NCBI GenBank assembly: GCA_945910005.1
Contig: CAMDTW010000523.1
Location: 1,364,001-1,428,000, forward strand
DNA: 64,000 bases
From: Isoperla grammatica
Lineage: Eukaryota > Arthropoda > Insecta > Plecoptera > Perlodidae
Direction: 5' to 3'
Shown here: piece after piece, positions 39,662-53,290 of the stretch
How positions within the stretch are numbered: position 1 is the stretch's first letter
Layout of the letters: each line of letters starts with the position of its first letter
Position numbers and translations under genes: made by a program
The notes under the pieces: generated by a model
What the model was told of the DNA's origin: nothing
The model's input: the letters and a program-made list of their open reading frames with translations, nothing else
Database searches by the model: none

Positions 39662-42600
39662 CTTATATGCTGGTTCTTATATGCAGGTTCTTATATGCTG
39701 AGTCTTATATGCTGGGTCTTATATGCTGGGTCTTATATGCTGGGTCTTATAAGCTTGGTCTTATATACTGAGTCTTATATGCTGGGTCTAATATGCTGGG
39801 TCTTATATGCAGGTTCTTATATGCTAAGTCTTATATGCAGGTTCTTATATGCTGAGTCTTATATCCTGAGTCTTATATGCTGGGTCTTATATGCAGGTTC
39901 TTATATGCTGAGTCTTATATGCTGGGTCTTATATGCAGGTTCTTATATGCTGAGTCTTATATGCAGAGTCTTATATGCTGGGTCTTATATGCTGGGTCTT
40001 ATATGCTGGATCTTATATGCTGAGTCTTATATGCTGGGTCTAATGTGCTGGGTCTTATATGCAGGTTCTTATATGCTAAATCTTATATGCAGGTTCTTAT
40101 ATGCTGAGTCTTATATGCTGAGTCTTATATGCTGGGTCTTATATGCTGGGTCTAATATGCTGGGTCTTATATGCTGGGTCTAACATGCAGGGTCTTATAT
40201 GCAGGGTCTTATATGCTGGGTCTTATATGCTGAGTCTTATATGCTGAGTCTTATATGCTGGGTCTTATATGCTGGGTCTTATATGCTGGGTCTTATATGC
40301 TGGGTCTTACATGCAGAGTCTTATATGCAGGGTCTTATATGCTGGGTCTTATATGCTTAGTCTTATATGCTGAGTCTTATATGCTGGGTCTTATATGCTG
40401 TCTCTTATATGCTGAGTCTTACATGCTGGGTCGTATATGCAGGTTCTTATATGCTGAGTCTTATATGCTGAGTCTTATGTGCTGGGTCTTATATGCTGAG
40501 TCTTATATGCTGGGTCTTATATGCTGAGTCTTATATGCTTCGTCTTATATGCTGGGTCTTATTCAGTCTCTTACATGCTGAGTCTTACATGCTGGGTCTT
40601 ATATGAAGGTTCTTATATGCTGAGTCTTATATGCTGAGTCTTATGTGCTTAGTCTTATATGCTGGGTCTTATATGCTGGGTCTTACATGCTGGGTCTTAT
40701 ATGCTGGGTCTTATATGCTGGGTCTTATATGCTGAGTCTTATATGCTGAGTCTTATATGCTGAGTCTTATATGCTGTGTCTTATATGCTGGGTCTTATAT
40801 GCTGAGTCTTATATGCAGGGTCTTATATGCATTGTTTTATATGCTAAGTCTTATATGCTAAGTCTTAAATGCTGGGTCTTATATGCTGAATCTAATATGC
40901 TGGGTCTAATATGCTGGGTCTTATATGCTGAGTCTTATATGCAGGGTCTTATATGCAGGGTCTTATATGCTGAGTCTTATATGCTGGGTCTAATATGCTG
41001 GGTCTTATATGCTGGGTCTTATACGCTGGATCTTATATGCTGAGTCTTATATGCTGGGTCTAATGTGCTGGGTCTTATATGCAGGTTCTTAAATGCTGAG
41101 TCTTATATGCAGGTTCTTATATGCTGAGTCTTTTATGCTAAGTCTTATATGCTGGGTCTTATATGCAGGTTCTTATATGCTGAGTCTTATATGCTGGGTC
41201 TTATATGCTGGGTCTAACATGCAGGGTCTTATATGCAGGGTCTTATATGCTGGGTCTTATATGCTGAGTCTTATATGCTGAGTCTTATATGCTGGGTCTT
41301 ATATGCTGGGTCTTATATGCTGGGTCTTATATGCTGGGTCTTACATGCAGAGTCTTATATGCAGGGTCTTATATGCTGGGTCTTATATGCTTAGTCTTAT
41401 ATGCTGAGTCTTATATGCTGGGTCTTATATACTGTCTCTAACATGCTGAGTCTTACATGCAGGGTCTTTTATGCAAGTTCTTATATGCTGAGTCTTATAT
41501 GCTGAGTCTTATGTGCTGGGTCTTATATGCTGAGTCTTATATGCTGGGTCTTATATGCTGAGTCTTATATGCTGAGTCTTATATGCTGAGTCTTATATGC
41601 TGAGTCTTTTATGCTGGGTCTAATATGCTGGGTCTTATATGCTGGGTCTAATATGCTGGGTCTTATATGCTGAGTCCTATATGCAGGGTCTTATATGCGG
41701 GGTCTTATATGCTGAGTCTTATATGCTGGGTCTTATATGCAGGTTCTTATATGCTGGGTCTTATATGCTGGGTCTTATATGCTGGGTCTTATATGCTGGG
41801 TCTTAAATGCTGAGTCTTATATGCTGGGTCTTATATGCTGAGTCTTATATGCTGAGTCTTATATGCTGGGTCTTATATGCTGGGTCTTATATGCTGGGTC
41901 TTATATGCTGAGTCTTATATGCTGGGTGATATATGCTGGGTCTTATATGCTGAGTCTTATATGCTGGGTCTTATATGCTGGGTCTTATACGCTAGGTCTT
42001 ATATGCTGGGTCTTATATGCTGAGTCTTATACGCTGGGTCTTATATGCTAAGTCTCATATGCTGAGTCTTATATGCTGAGTTTTATATGCTGAGTCTTAT
42101 ACGCTGAGTCTTATATGCAGGTTATTATATGCTGAGTCTTATATGCTGAGTCTTATATGCTGAGTCTTATATGCTGGGTCTTATATGCTGGGTCTTATAT
42201 GCAGGGTCTTATATGTTGAGTCTTATATGCTGGGTCTAATATGCTGGGTCTTATATGCTGGTTCCTTTATGCTGGGTCTAATATGCTGGGTCTTATATGC
42301 TGGGTCTTACATGCTGAGTCTTTTATGCAGGTTCTTATATGCTGAGTCTTATATGCTGAGTCTTATTTGCTGGGTCTTATATGCAGGTTCTTATACGCTG
42401 AGTCTTATATGCTGAGTCTTATATGCTGGTTCTTATATGCAGGTTCTTATATGCTGAGTCTTATATGCTGGGTCTTATATGCTGGGTCTTATATGCTGGG
42501 TCTTATATGCTGGGTCTAATATGCTGGGTCTTATATGCAGGTTCTTATATGCTAAGTCTTATATGCAGGTTCTTATATGCTGAGTCTTACATGCTGAGTC

Positions 42601-44013
42601 TTATATGCTGGGTCTTATATGCAGGTTCTTATATGCTGAGTCTTATATGCTGGGTCTTATATGCAGGTTCTTATATGCTGAGTCTTATATGCAGAGTCTT
42701 ATATGCTGGGCCTTATATGCTGGGTCTTATATGCTGGATCTTATATGCTGAGTCTTATATGCTGGGTCTAATGTGCTAGGTCTTATATGCAGGTTCTTAT
42801 ATGCTGAGTCTTATATGCAGGTTCTTATATGCTGAGTCTTATATGCTGAGTCTTATATGCTGGGTCTTATATGCAGGTTCTTATATGCTGAGTCTTATAT
42901 GCTGGGTCTTATATGCTGGGTCTAATATGCTGGGTCTTATATGCTTAGGTCTTATATGCTGAGTCTTATATGCTGCGTCTTATATTCTGGGTCTTATATG
43001 CTGGGTCTTATATGCTGAGTCTTATATGCAGGGTCTTATATGCAGGGTCTTATATGCTGAGTCTTATATGCTAAGTCTTAAATGCTGGGTCTTATATGCT
43101 GAATCTTATATGCTTAGTCTAATATGCTGGGTCTTATATGCAGAGTCTTATATGCAGGGTCTTATATGCAGGGTCTTATATGCTGAGTCTTTTATGCTGG
43201 GTCTTATATGCTGGGTCTTATATGCTGGGTCTTATATGCTGTGTCTTATATGCTGGGTCTTATATGCTGGGTCTTTTTGCAGGGTCTTATATGCTAAGTC
43301 TTATATGCTGGGTCTTATATGCTGGGTCTTATATGCTGGGTCTTATATGCGGGTTCTTATATGCTGAGTCTTATATGCTGGGTCTTATATGCAGGTTCTT
43401 ATATGCAGGTTCTTATATGCTGAGTCTTATATGCAGGTTCTTAAATGCTGGGTCTTATATGCTGAGTCTTATATGCTGGGTCTTATATGCTGAGTCTTAT
43501 ATGCTGACCCTTACATGCTGGGTCTTATATGCTGGGTCTTATATGCCGGGTCTTATATGCTGGGTCTTAAATGCTGGGTCTTATATGCTGGGTCTTATAT
43601 GCCGGGTCTTATATGCTGGGTCTTAAATGCTGAGTCTTATATGCTGGGTCTTATATGCTGAATCTAATATGCTGGGTCTAATATGCTGGGTCTTATATGC
43701 TGAGTCTTATATGCAGGGTCTTATATGCAGGGTTCTATATGCTGAGTCTTATATGCTGGGTCTAATATGCTGGGTCTTATATGCTGGGTCTTATACGCTG
43801 GGTCTTATATGCTGAGTCTTATATGCAGGGTCTTATATGCAGGGTCTTATATGCTAAGTCTTATATGCAGGGTCTTATATGCAGGGTCTTATATGCTGAT
43901 TCTTATATGCTGGGTCTAATATGCTGGGTCTTATATGCTGGGTCTTATATGCAGGGTCTTATATGCTGAGTCTTATATGCAGGGTCTTATATGCTGGGTC
44001 TTATATGCTGGGT
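39662..44013 (+). repeat. 4,352-bp tandem duplication in C1, second copy (C1b)
   Basis: It matches C1a throughout with private differences: TGCATTGTT near 40829, TGCTGGGCC near 42708, and TGCTGAATCTTATA near 43100 in place of TGCTGAATCTAATA. A TGCTGTGTC monomer near 43238 replaces TGCTGAGTC. After about 44013 the barcode continues into TGCACGGTC-containing sequence like A1 near 8440. Confidence 0.87.
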
Positions 44014-45293
44014 CTTATATGCTGGGTCTTATATGCTGAGTCTTATATGCAGGGTCTTATATGCACGGTCTTATATGCTAAGTCTTATATGCTTAGTCTT
44101 ATATGCTGGGTCTTATATGCTGAGTCTTATATGCTAAGTCTTATATGCAGGTTCTTATATGCTGAGTCTTATATGCTGAGTCTTATATGCTGAGTCTTAT
44201 ATGCTGAGTCTTATATTCTGGGTCTTATATGCTGGGTCTTATATGCTGGGTCTTATATGCTGGGTCTTATATGCTGGGTCTTATATGCTGGGTCTTATAT
44301 GCTGGGTCTTAAATGCTGAGTCTTATATGCTGGGTCTTATATGCTGAGTCATATATGCTGAGTCTTATATGCTGGGTCTTATATGCTGGGTCTTATATGC
44401 TGGGTCTTATATGCTGAGTCTTATATGCTGGGTCTTATATGCTGGGTCTTATATGCTGGGTCCTATATGCTGGGTCATATATGCTGAGTCTTATATGCTG
44501 GGTATTATATGCTGGGTCTTATATGCTGAGTCTTATATGCTGGGTCTTATATGCTGGGTCTTATACGCTAGGTCTTATATGCTGGGTCTTATATGCTGAG
44601 TCTTATATGCTGGGTCTTATATGCTAAGTCTCATATGCTGAGTCTTATATGCTGAGTCTTATATGCTGAATCTAATATGCTGGGTCTAATATGCTGGGTC
44701 TTATATGCTGAGTCTTATATGCAGGGTCTTATATGCAGGGTCTTATATGCTGAGTCTTATATGCTGGGTCTAATATGCTGGGTCTTATATGCTGGGTCTT
44801 ATACGCTGGGTCTTATATGCTGAGTCTTATATGCAGGGTCTTATATGCAGGGTCTTATATGCAGGGTCTTATATGCTGAGTCTTATATGCTGGGTCTTAT
44901 ATGCTGGGTCTTATATGCTGGGTCTTATATGCTGGGTCTTATATGCTGAGTCTTATATGCAGGGTCTTATATGCAGGGTCTTATATGCTGAGTCTTATAT
45001 GCGGGGTCTTATATGCTGGGTCTTATATGCTGGGTCTTATATGCTGGGTCTTATATGCTGAGTCTTATATGCAGGGTCTTATATGCAGGGTCTTATATGC
45101 TGAGTCTGATATGCTGGATCTTATATGCTGGGTCTTAAATGCTGAGTCTTATATGCTGGGTCTTATATGCTGAGTCATATATGCTGAGTCTTATATGCTG
45201 GGTCTTATATGCAGGGTCTTATATGCAGGATCTTATATGCTTAGTCTTATATGCTGGGTCTTATATGCTGGGTCTTATATGCTGGGTCTTATA

Positions 45294-48200
45294 TGCTGGG
45301 TCATATATGCTGAGTCTTATATGCTTGGTATTATATGCTGGGTCTTATATGCTGAGTCTTATATGCTGGGTCTTATATGCTGGGTCTTATACGCTAGGTC
45401 TTATATGCTGGGTCTTATATGCTGAGTCTTATATGCTGGGTCTTATATACTAAGTCTCATATGCTGAGTCTTATATGCTGAGTCTTATATGCTGAATCTA
45501 ATATGCTGGGTCTAATATGCTGGGTCTTTTATGCTGAGTCTTATATGCAGGGTCTTATATGCAGGGTCTTATATGCTGAGTCTTATATGCTGGGTCTAAT
45601 ATGCTGGGTCTTATATGCTGGGTCTTATACGCTGGGTCTTATATGCTGAGTCTTATATGCAGGGTCTTATATGCAGGGTCTTATATGCTGAGTCTTATAT
45701 GCAGGGTCTTATATGCAGGGTCTTATATGCTGAGTCTTATATGCTGGGTCTAATATGCTGGGTCTTATATGCTGGGTCTTATATGCTGGGTCTTATATGC
45801 TGAGTCTTATATGCAGGGCTTATATGCAGGGTCTTATATGCTGAGTCTTATATGCAGGGTCTTATATGCTGGGTCTTATATGCTGGGTCTTATATGCTGG
45901 GTCTTATATGCTGAGTCTTATATGCAGGGTCTTATATGCAGGGTCTTATATGCTGAGTCTGATATGCTTAGTCTTATATGCTGGGTCTTATATGCAGGTT
46001 CTTATATGCTGAGTCTTATATGCTGAGTCTTATATGCTGAGTCTTATATGCTGAGTCTTATATGCTGGGTCTTATATGCTGGGTCTTATATGCTGGGTCT
46101 TATATGCTGAGTCTTATATGCCTAGTCTTATATGCTGGGTCTTATATGCTGGGTCTTATATGCTGGGTCTTACATGCTGGGTCTTATATGCTGGGTCTTA
46201 TATGCTGGGTCTTATATGCTGGGTCTTATATGCTGAGTCTTATATGCTGGGTCTTATATGCTGGGTATTATATGCCGGGTCTTACATGCTGGGTCTTATA
46301 TGCTGGGTCTTATATGCTGGGGCTTATATGCTGGGTCTTATATGCTGAGTCTTATATGCTGAGTCTTATATACTGAGTCTTATATGCTGAGTCTTATATG
46401 CTGAGTCTTATATGCTGAGTCTTAAATGCTGAGTCTTATATGCTGAGTCTTATATGCTGGGTCTTACATGCTGAGTCTTTTATGCAGGTTCTTATATGCT
46501 GAGTCTTATATGCTGAGTCTTATTTGCTGGGTCTTATATGCAGGTTCTTTTACGCTGAGTCTTATATGCTGAGTCTTATATGCTGGTTCTTATATGCAGG
46601 TTCTTATATGCTGAGTCTTATATGCTGGGTCTTATATGCTGGGTCTTATATGCTGGGTCTTATAAGCTTGGTCTTATATACTGAGTCTTATATGCTGGGT
46701 CTAATATGCTGGGTCTTATATGCAGGTTCTTATATGCTAAGTCTTATATGCAGGTTCTTATATGCTGAGTCTTATATCCTGAGTCTTATATGCTGGGTCT
46801 TATATGCAGGTTCTTATATGCTGAGTCTTATATGCTGGGTCTTATATGCAGGTTCTTATATGCTGAGTCTTATATGCAGAGTCTTATATGCTGGGTCTTA
46901 TATGCTGGGTCTTATATGCTGGATCTTATATGCTGAGTCTTATATGCTGGGTCTAATGTGCTGGGTCTTATATGCAGGTTCTTATATGCTAAATCTTATA
47001 TGCAGGTTCTTATATGCTGAGTCTTATATGCTGAGTCTTATATGCTGGGTCTTATATAATGGGTCTAATATGCTGGGTCTTATATGCTGGGTTTAACATG
47101 CAGGGTCTTATATGCAGGGTCTTATATGCTGGGTCTTATATGCTGAGTCTTATATGCTGAGTCTTATATGCTGGGTCTTATATGCTGGGTCTTATATGCT
47201 GGGTCTTATATGCTGGGTCTTACATGCAGAGTCTTATATGCAGGGTCTTATATGCTGGGTCTTATATGCTTAGTCTTATATGCTGAGTCTTATATGCTGG
47301 GTCTTATATGCTGTCTCTTATATGCTGAGTCTTACATGCTGGGTCGTATATGCAGGTTCTTATATGCTGAGTCTTATATGCTGAGTCTTATGTGCTGGGT
47401 CTTATATGCTGAGTCTTATATGCTGGGTCTTATATGCTGAGTCTTATATGCTTCGTCTTATATGCTGGGTCTTATTCAGTCTCTTACATGCTGAGTCTTA
47501 CATGCTGGGTCTTATATGAAGGTTCTTATATGCTGAGTCTTATATGCTGAGTCTTATGTGCTTAGTCTTATATGCTGGGTCTTATATGCTGGGTCTTACA
47601 TGCTGGGTCTTATATGCTGGGTCTTATATGCTGGGTCTTATATGCTGAGTCTTATATGCTGAGTCTTATATGCTGAGTCTTATATGCTGTGTCTTATATG
47701 CTGGGTCTTATATGCTGAGTCTTATATGCAGGGTCTTATATGCAGGGTTTTATATGCTCAGTCTTATATGCTAAGTCTTAAATGCTGGGTCTTATATGCT
47801 GAATCTAATATGCTGGGTCTAATATGCTGGGTCTTATATGCTGAGTCTTATATGCAGGGTCTTATATGCAGGGTCTTATATGCTGAGTCTTATATGCTGG
47901 GTCTAATATGCTGGGTCTTATATGCTGGGTCTTATACGCTGGATCTTATATGCTGAGTCTTATATGCTGGGTCTAATGTGCTGGGTCTTATATGCAGGTT
48001 CTTAAATGCTGAGTCTTATATGCAGGTTCTTATATGCTGAGTCTTTTATGCTAAGTCTTATATGCTGGGTCTTATATGCAGGTTCTTATATGCTGAGTCT
48101 TATATGCTGGGTCTTATATGCTGGGTCTAACATGCAGGGTCTTATATGCAGGGTCTTATATGCTGGGTCTTATATGCTGAGTCTTATATGCTGAGTCTTA

Positions 48201-51200
48201 TATGCTGGGTCTTATATGCTGGGTCTTATATGCTGGGTCTTATATGCTGGGTCTTACATGCAGAGTCTTATATGCAGGGTCTTATATGCTGGGTCTTATA
48301 TGCTTAGTCTTATATGCTGAGTCTTATATGCTGGGTCTTATATACTGTCTCTAACATGCTGAGTCTTACATGCAGGGTCTTTTATGCAAGTTCTTATATG
48401 CTGAGTCTTATATGCTGAGTCTTATGTGCTGGGTCTTATATGCTGAGTCTTATATGCTGGGTCTTATATGCTGAGTCTTATATGCTGAGTCTTATATGCT
48501 GAGTCTTATATGCTGAGTCTTTTATGCTGGGTCTAATATGCTGGGTCTTATATGCTGGGTCTAATATGCTGGGTCTTATATGCTGAGTCCTATATGCAGG
48601 GTCTTATATGCGGGGTCTTATATGCTGAGTCTTATATGCTGGGTCTTATATGCAGGTTCTTATATGCTGGGTCTTATATGCTGGGTCTTATATGCTGGGT
48701 CTTATATGCTGGGTCTTAAATGCTGAGTCTTATATGCTGGGTCTTATATGCTGAGTCTTATATGCTGAGTCTTATATGCTGGGTCTTATATGCTGGGTCT
48801 TATATGCTGGGTCTTATATGCTGAGTCTTATATGCTGGGTGATATATGCTGGGTCTTATATGCTGAGTCTTATATGCTGGGTCTTATATGCTGGGTCTTA
48901 TACGCTAGGTCTTATATGCTGGGTCTTATATGCTGAGTCTTATACGCTGGGTCTAATATGCTAAGTCTCATATGCTGAGTCTTATATGCTGAGTTTTATA
49001 TGCTGAGTCTTATACGCTGAGTCTTATATGCAGGTTATTATATGCTGAGTCTTATATGCTGAGTCTTATATGCTGAGTCTTATATGCTGGGTCTTATATG
49101 CTGGGTCTTATATGCAGGGTCTTATATGTTGAGTCTTATATGCTGGGTCTAATATGCTGGGTCTTATATGCTGGTTCCTTTATGCTGGGTCTAATATGCT
49201 GGGTCTTATATGCTGGGTCTTACATGCTGAGTCTTTTATGCAGGTTCTTATATGCTGAGTCTTATATGCTGAGTCTTATTTGCTGGGTCTTATATGCAGG
49301 TTCTTATTCGCTGAGTCTTATATGCTGAGTCTTATATGCTGGTTCTTATATGCAGGTTCTTATATGCTGAGTCTTATATGCTGGGTCTTATATGCTGGGT
49401 CTTATATGCTGGGTCTTATATGCTGGGTCTAATATGCTGGGTCTTATATGCAGGTTCTTATATGCTAAGTCTTATATGCAGGTTCTTATATGCTGAGTCT
49501 TACATGCTGAGTCTTATATGCTGGGTCTTATATGCAGGTTCTTATATGCTGAGTCTTATATGCTGGGTCTTATATGCAGGTTCTTATATGCTGAGTCTTA
49601 TATGCAGAGTCTTATATGCTGGGTCTTATATGCTGGGTCTTATATGCTGGATCTTATATGCTGAGTCTTATATGCTGGGTCTAATGTGCTAGGTCTTATA
49701 TGCAGGTTCTTATATGCTGAGTCTTATATGCAGGTTCTTATATGCTGAGTCTTATATGCTGAGTCTTATATGCTGGGTCTTATATGCAGGTTCTTATATG
49801 CTGAGTCTTATATGCTGGGTCTTATATGCTGGGTCTAATATGCTGGGTCTTATATGCTTAGGTCTTATATGCTGAGTCTTATATGCTGCGTCTTATATTC
49901 TGGGTCTTATATGCTGGGTCTTATATGCTGAGTCTTATATGCAGGGTCTTATATGCAGGGTCTTATATGCTGAGTCTTATATGCTAAGTCTTAAATGCTG
50001 GGTCTTATATGCTGAATCTAATATGCTTAGTCTAATATGCTGGGTCTTATATGCAGAGTCTTATATGCAGGGTCTTATATGCAGGGTCTTATATGCTGAG
50101 TCTTTTATGCTGGGTCTTATATGCTGGGTCTTATATGCTGGGTCTTATATGCTGAGTCTTATAGGCTGGGTCTTATATGCTGGGTCTTTTTGCAGGGTCT
50201 TATATGCTAAGTCTTATATGCTGGGTCTTATATGCTGGGTCTTATATGCTGGGTCTTATATGCGGGTTCTTATATGCTGAGTCTTATATGCTGGGTCTTA
50301 TATGCAGGTTCTTATATGCAGGTTCTTATATGCTGAGTCTTATATGCAGGTTCTTAAATGCTGGGTCTTATATGCTGAGTCTTATATGCTGGGTCTTATA
50401 TGCTGAGTCTTATATGCTGACCCTTACATGCTGGGTCTTATATGCTGGGTCTTATATGCCGGGTCTTATATGCTGGGTCTTAAATGCTGGGTCTTATATG
50501 CTGGGTCTTATATGCCGGGTCTTATATGCTGGGTCTTAAATGCTGAGTCTTATATGCTGGGTCTTATATGCTGAATCTAATATGCTGGGTCTAATATGCT
50601 GGGTCTTATATGCTGAGTCTTATATGCAGGGTCTTATATGCAGGGTTCTATATGCTGAGTCTTATATGCTGGGTCTAATATGCTGGGTCTTATATGCTGG
50701 GTCTTATATGCAGGGTCTTATATGCTGAGTCTTATATGCTAAGTCTTAAATGCTGGGTCTTATATGCTGAATCTTATATGCTTAGTCTAATATGCTGGGT
50801 CTTATATGCAGAGTCTTATATGCAGGGTCTTATATGCAGGGTCTTATATGCTGAGTCTTTTATGCTGGGTCTTATATGCTGGGTCTTATATGCTGGGTCT
50901 TATATGCTGTGTCTTATATGCTGGGTCTTATATGCTGGGTCTTTTTGCAGGGTCTTATATGCTAAGTCTTATATGCTGGGTCTTATATGCTGGGTCTTAT
51001 ATGCTGGGTCTTATATGCGGGTTCTTATATGCTGAGTCTTATATGCTGGGTCTTATATGCAGGTTCTTATATGCAGGTTCTTATATGCTGAGTCTTATAT
51101 GCAGGTTCTTAAATGCTGGGTCTTATATGCTGAGTCTTATATGCTGGGTCTTATATGCTGAGTCTTATATGCTGACCCTTACATGCTGGGTCTTATATGC

Positions 51201-52009
51201 TGGGTCTTATATGCCGGGTCTTATATGCTGGGTCTTAAATGCTGGGTCTTATATGCTGGGTCTTATATGCCGGGTCTTATATGCTGGGTCTTAAATGCTG
51301 AGTCTTATATGCTGGGTCTTATATGCTGAATCTAATATGCTGGGTCTAATATGCTGGGTCTTATATGCTGAGTCTTATATGCAGGGTCTTATATGCAGGG
51401 TTCTATATGCTGAGTCTTATATGCTGGGTCTAATATGCTGGGTCTTATATGCTGGGTCTTATACGCTGGGTCTTATATGCTGAGTCTTATATGCAGGGTC
51501 TTATATGCAGGGTCTTATATGCTAAGTCTTATATGCAGGGTCTTATATGCAGGGTCTTATATGCTGATTCTTATATGCTGGGTCTAATATGCTGGGTCTT
51601 ATATGCTGGGTCTTATATGCAGGGTCTTATATGCTGAGTCTTATATGCAGGGTCTTATATGCTGGGTCTTATATGCTGGGTCTTATATGCTGGGTCTTAT
51701 ATGCTGAGTCTTATATGCAGGGTCTTATATGCACGGTCTTATATGCTAAGTCTTATATGCTTAGTCTTATATGCTGGGTCTTATATGCTGAGTCTTATAT
51801 GCTAAGTCTTATATGCAGGTTCTTATATGCTGAGTCTTATATGCTGAGTCTTATATGCTGAGTCTTATATGCTGAGTCTTATATTCTGGGTCTTATATGC
51901 TGGGTCTTATATGCTGGGTCTTATATGCTGGGTCTTATATGCTGGGTCTTATATGCTGGGTCTTATATGCTGGGTCTTAAATGCTGAGTCTTATATGCTG
52001 GGTCTTATA
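45294..52009 (+). repeat. Higher-order repeat C2 (6,716 bp)
   Basis: C2 follows C1 at an offset of 11,265 to about 50700. It then switches to the pattern of C1b from about 43036 (offset 7,668) to about 51960, and closes at the next unit start. It therefore carries one full 4,352-type segment plus part of a second. Private changes include TTATTCGC near 49315, TTATAGGCTGG near 50163, TGCTCAGTC near 47755 and GGTTTAACATG near 47092. The length is 480 x 14 minus 4. Confidence 0.87.
50690..50725 (+). other. Recombination junction inside C2
   Basis: The left flank matches C1a near 39430. The right flank (TGCAGGGTC, TGCTGAGTC, TGCTAAGTCTTAAA, then TGCTGAATCTTATA and TGCTTAGTC) matches C1b near 43036, including the C1b-specific TTATA state and the later TGCTGTGTC monomer. 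This points to an unequal crossover between two 4,352-type copies that removed about 3.6 kb. Confidence 0.8.
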
Positions 52010-53290
52010 TGCTGGGTCATATATGCTGAGTCTTATATGCTTGGTATTATATGCTGGGTCTTATATGCTGAGTCTTATATGCTGGGTCTTATATGCTGGG
52101 TCTTATACGCTAGGTCTTATATGCTGGGTCTTATATGCTGAGTCTTATATGCTGGGTCTTATATACTAAGTCTCATATGCTGAGTCTTATATGCTGAGTC
52201 TTATATGCTGAATCTAATATGCTGGGTCTAATATGCTGGGTCTTTTATGCTGAGTCTTATATGCAGGGTCTTATATGCAGGGTCTTATATGCTGAGTCTT
52301 ATATGCTGGGTCTAATATGCTGGGTCTTATATGCTGGGTCTTATACGCTGGGTCTTATATGCTGAGTCTTATATGCAGGGTCTTATATGCAGGGTCTTAT
52401 ATGCTGAGTCTTATATGCAGGGTCTTATATGCAGGGTCTTATATGCTGAGTCTTATATGCTGGGTCTAATATGCTGGGTCTTATATGCTGGGTCTTATAT
52501 GCTGGGTCTTATATGCTGAGTCTTATATGCAGGGCTTATATGCAGGGTCTTATATGCTGAGTCTTATATGCAGGGTCTTATATGCTGGGTCTTATATGCT
52601 GGGTCTTATATGCTGGGTCTTATATGCTGAGTCTTATATGCAGGGTCTTATATGCAGGGTCTTATATGCTGAGTCTGATATGCTTAGTCTTATATGCTGG
52701 GTCTTATATGCAGGTTCTTATATGCTGAGTCTTATATGCTGAGTCTTATATGCTGAGTCTTATATGCTGAGTCTTATATGCTGGGTCTTATATGCTGGGT
52801 CTTATATGCTGGGTCTTATATGCTGAGTCTTATATGCCTAGTCTTATATGCTGGGTCTTATATGCTGGGTCTTATATGCTGGGTCTTACATGCTGGGTCT
52901 TATATGCTGGGTCTTATATGCTGGGTCTTATATGCTGGGTCTTATATGCTGAGTCTTATATGCTGGGTCTTATATGCTGGGTATTATATGCCGGGTCTTA
53001 CATGCTGGGTCTTATATGCTGGGTCTTATATGCTGGGGCTTATATGCTGGGTCTTATATGCTGAGTCTTATATGCTGAGTCTTATATACTGAGTCTTATA
53101 TGCTGAGTCTTATATGCTGAGTCTTATATGCTGAGTCTTAAATGCTGAGTCTTATATGCTGAGTCTTATATGCTGGGTCTTACATGCTGAGTCTTTTATG
53201 CAGGTTCTTATATGCTGAGTCTTATATGCTGAGTCTTATTTGCTGGGTCTTATATGCAGGTTCTTTTACGCTGAGTCTTATATGCTGAGT

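Larger units (their letters stand above)
34029..45293 (+). repeat. Higher-order repeat C1 (11,265 bp)
   Basis: The unit-start barcode (TGCTGGGTCATATA, then TGCTTGGTATTATA) recurs at 34029, 45294 and 52010. C1 differs from the A family in several ways: a 13-mer TGCAGGGCTTATA at 34547, loss of the TGCGAGGACTTATA segment, TGCTTAGGTC instead of TGCTTGGGTC as its 15-mer, and an internal 4,352-bp duplication. The length is 805 x 14 minus 5, matching its odd-length monomers exactly. Confidence 0.88.
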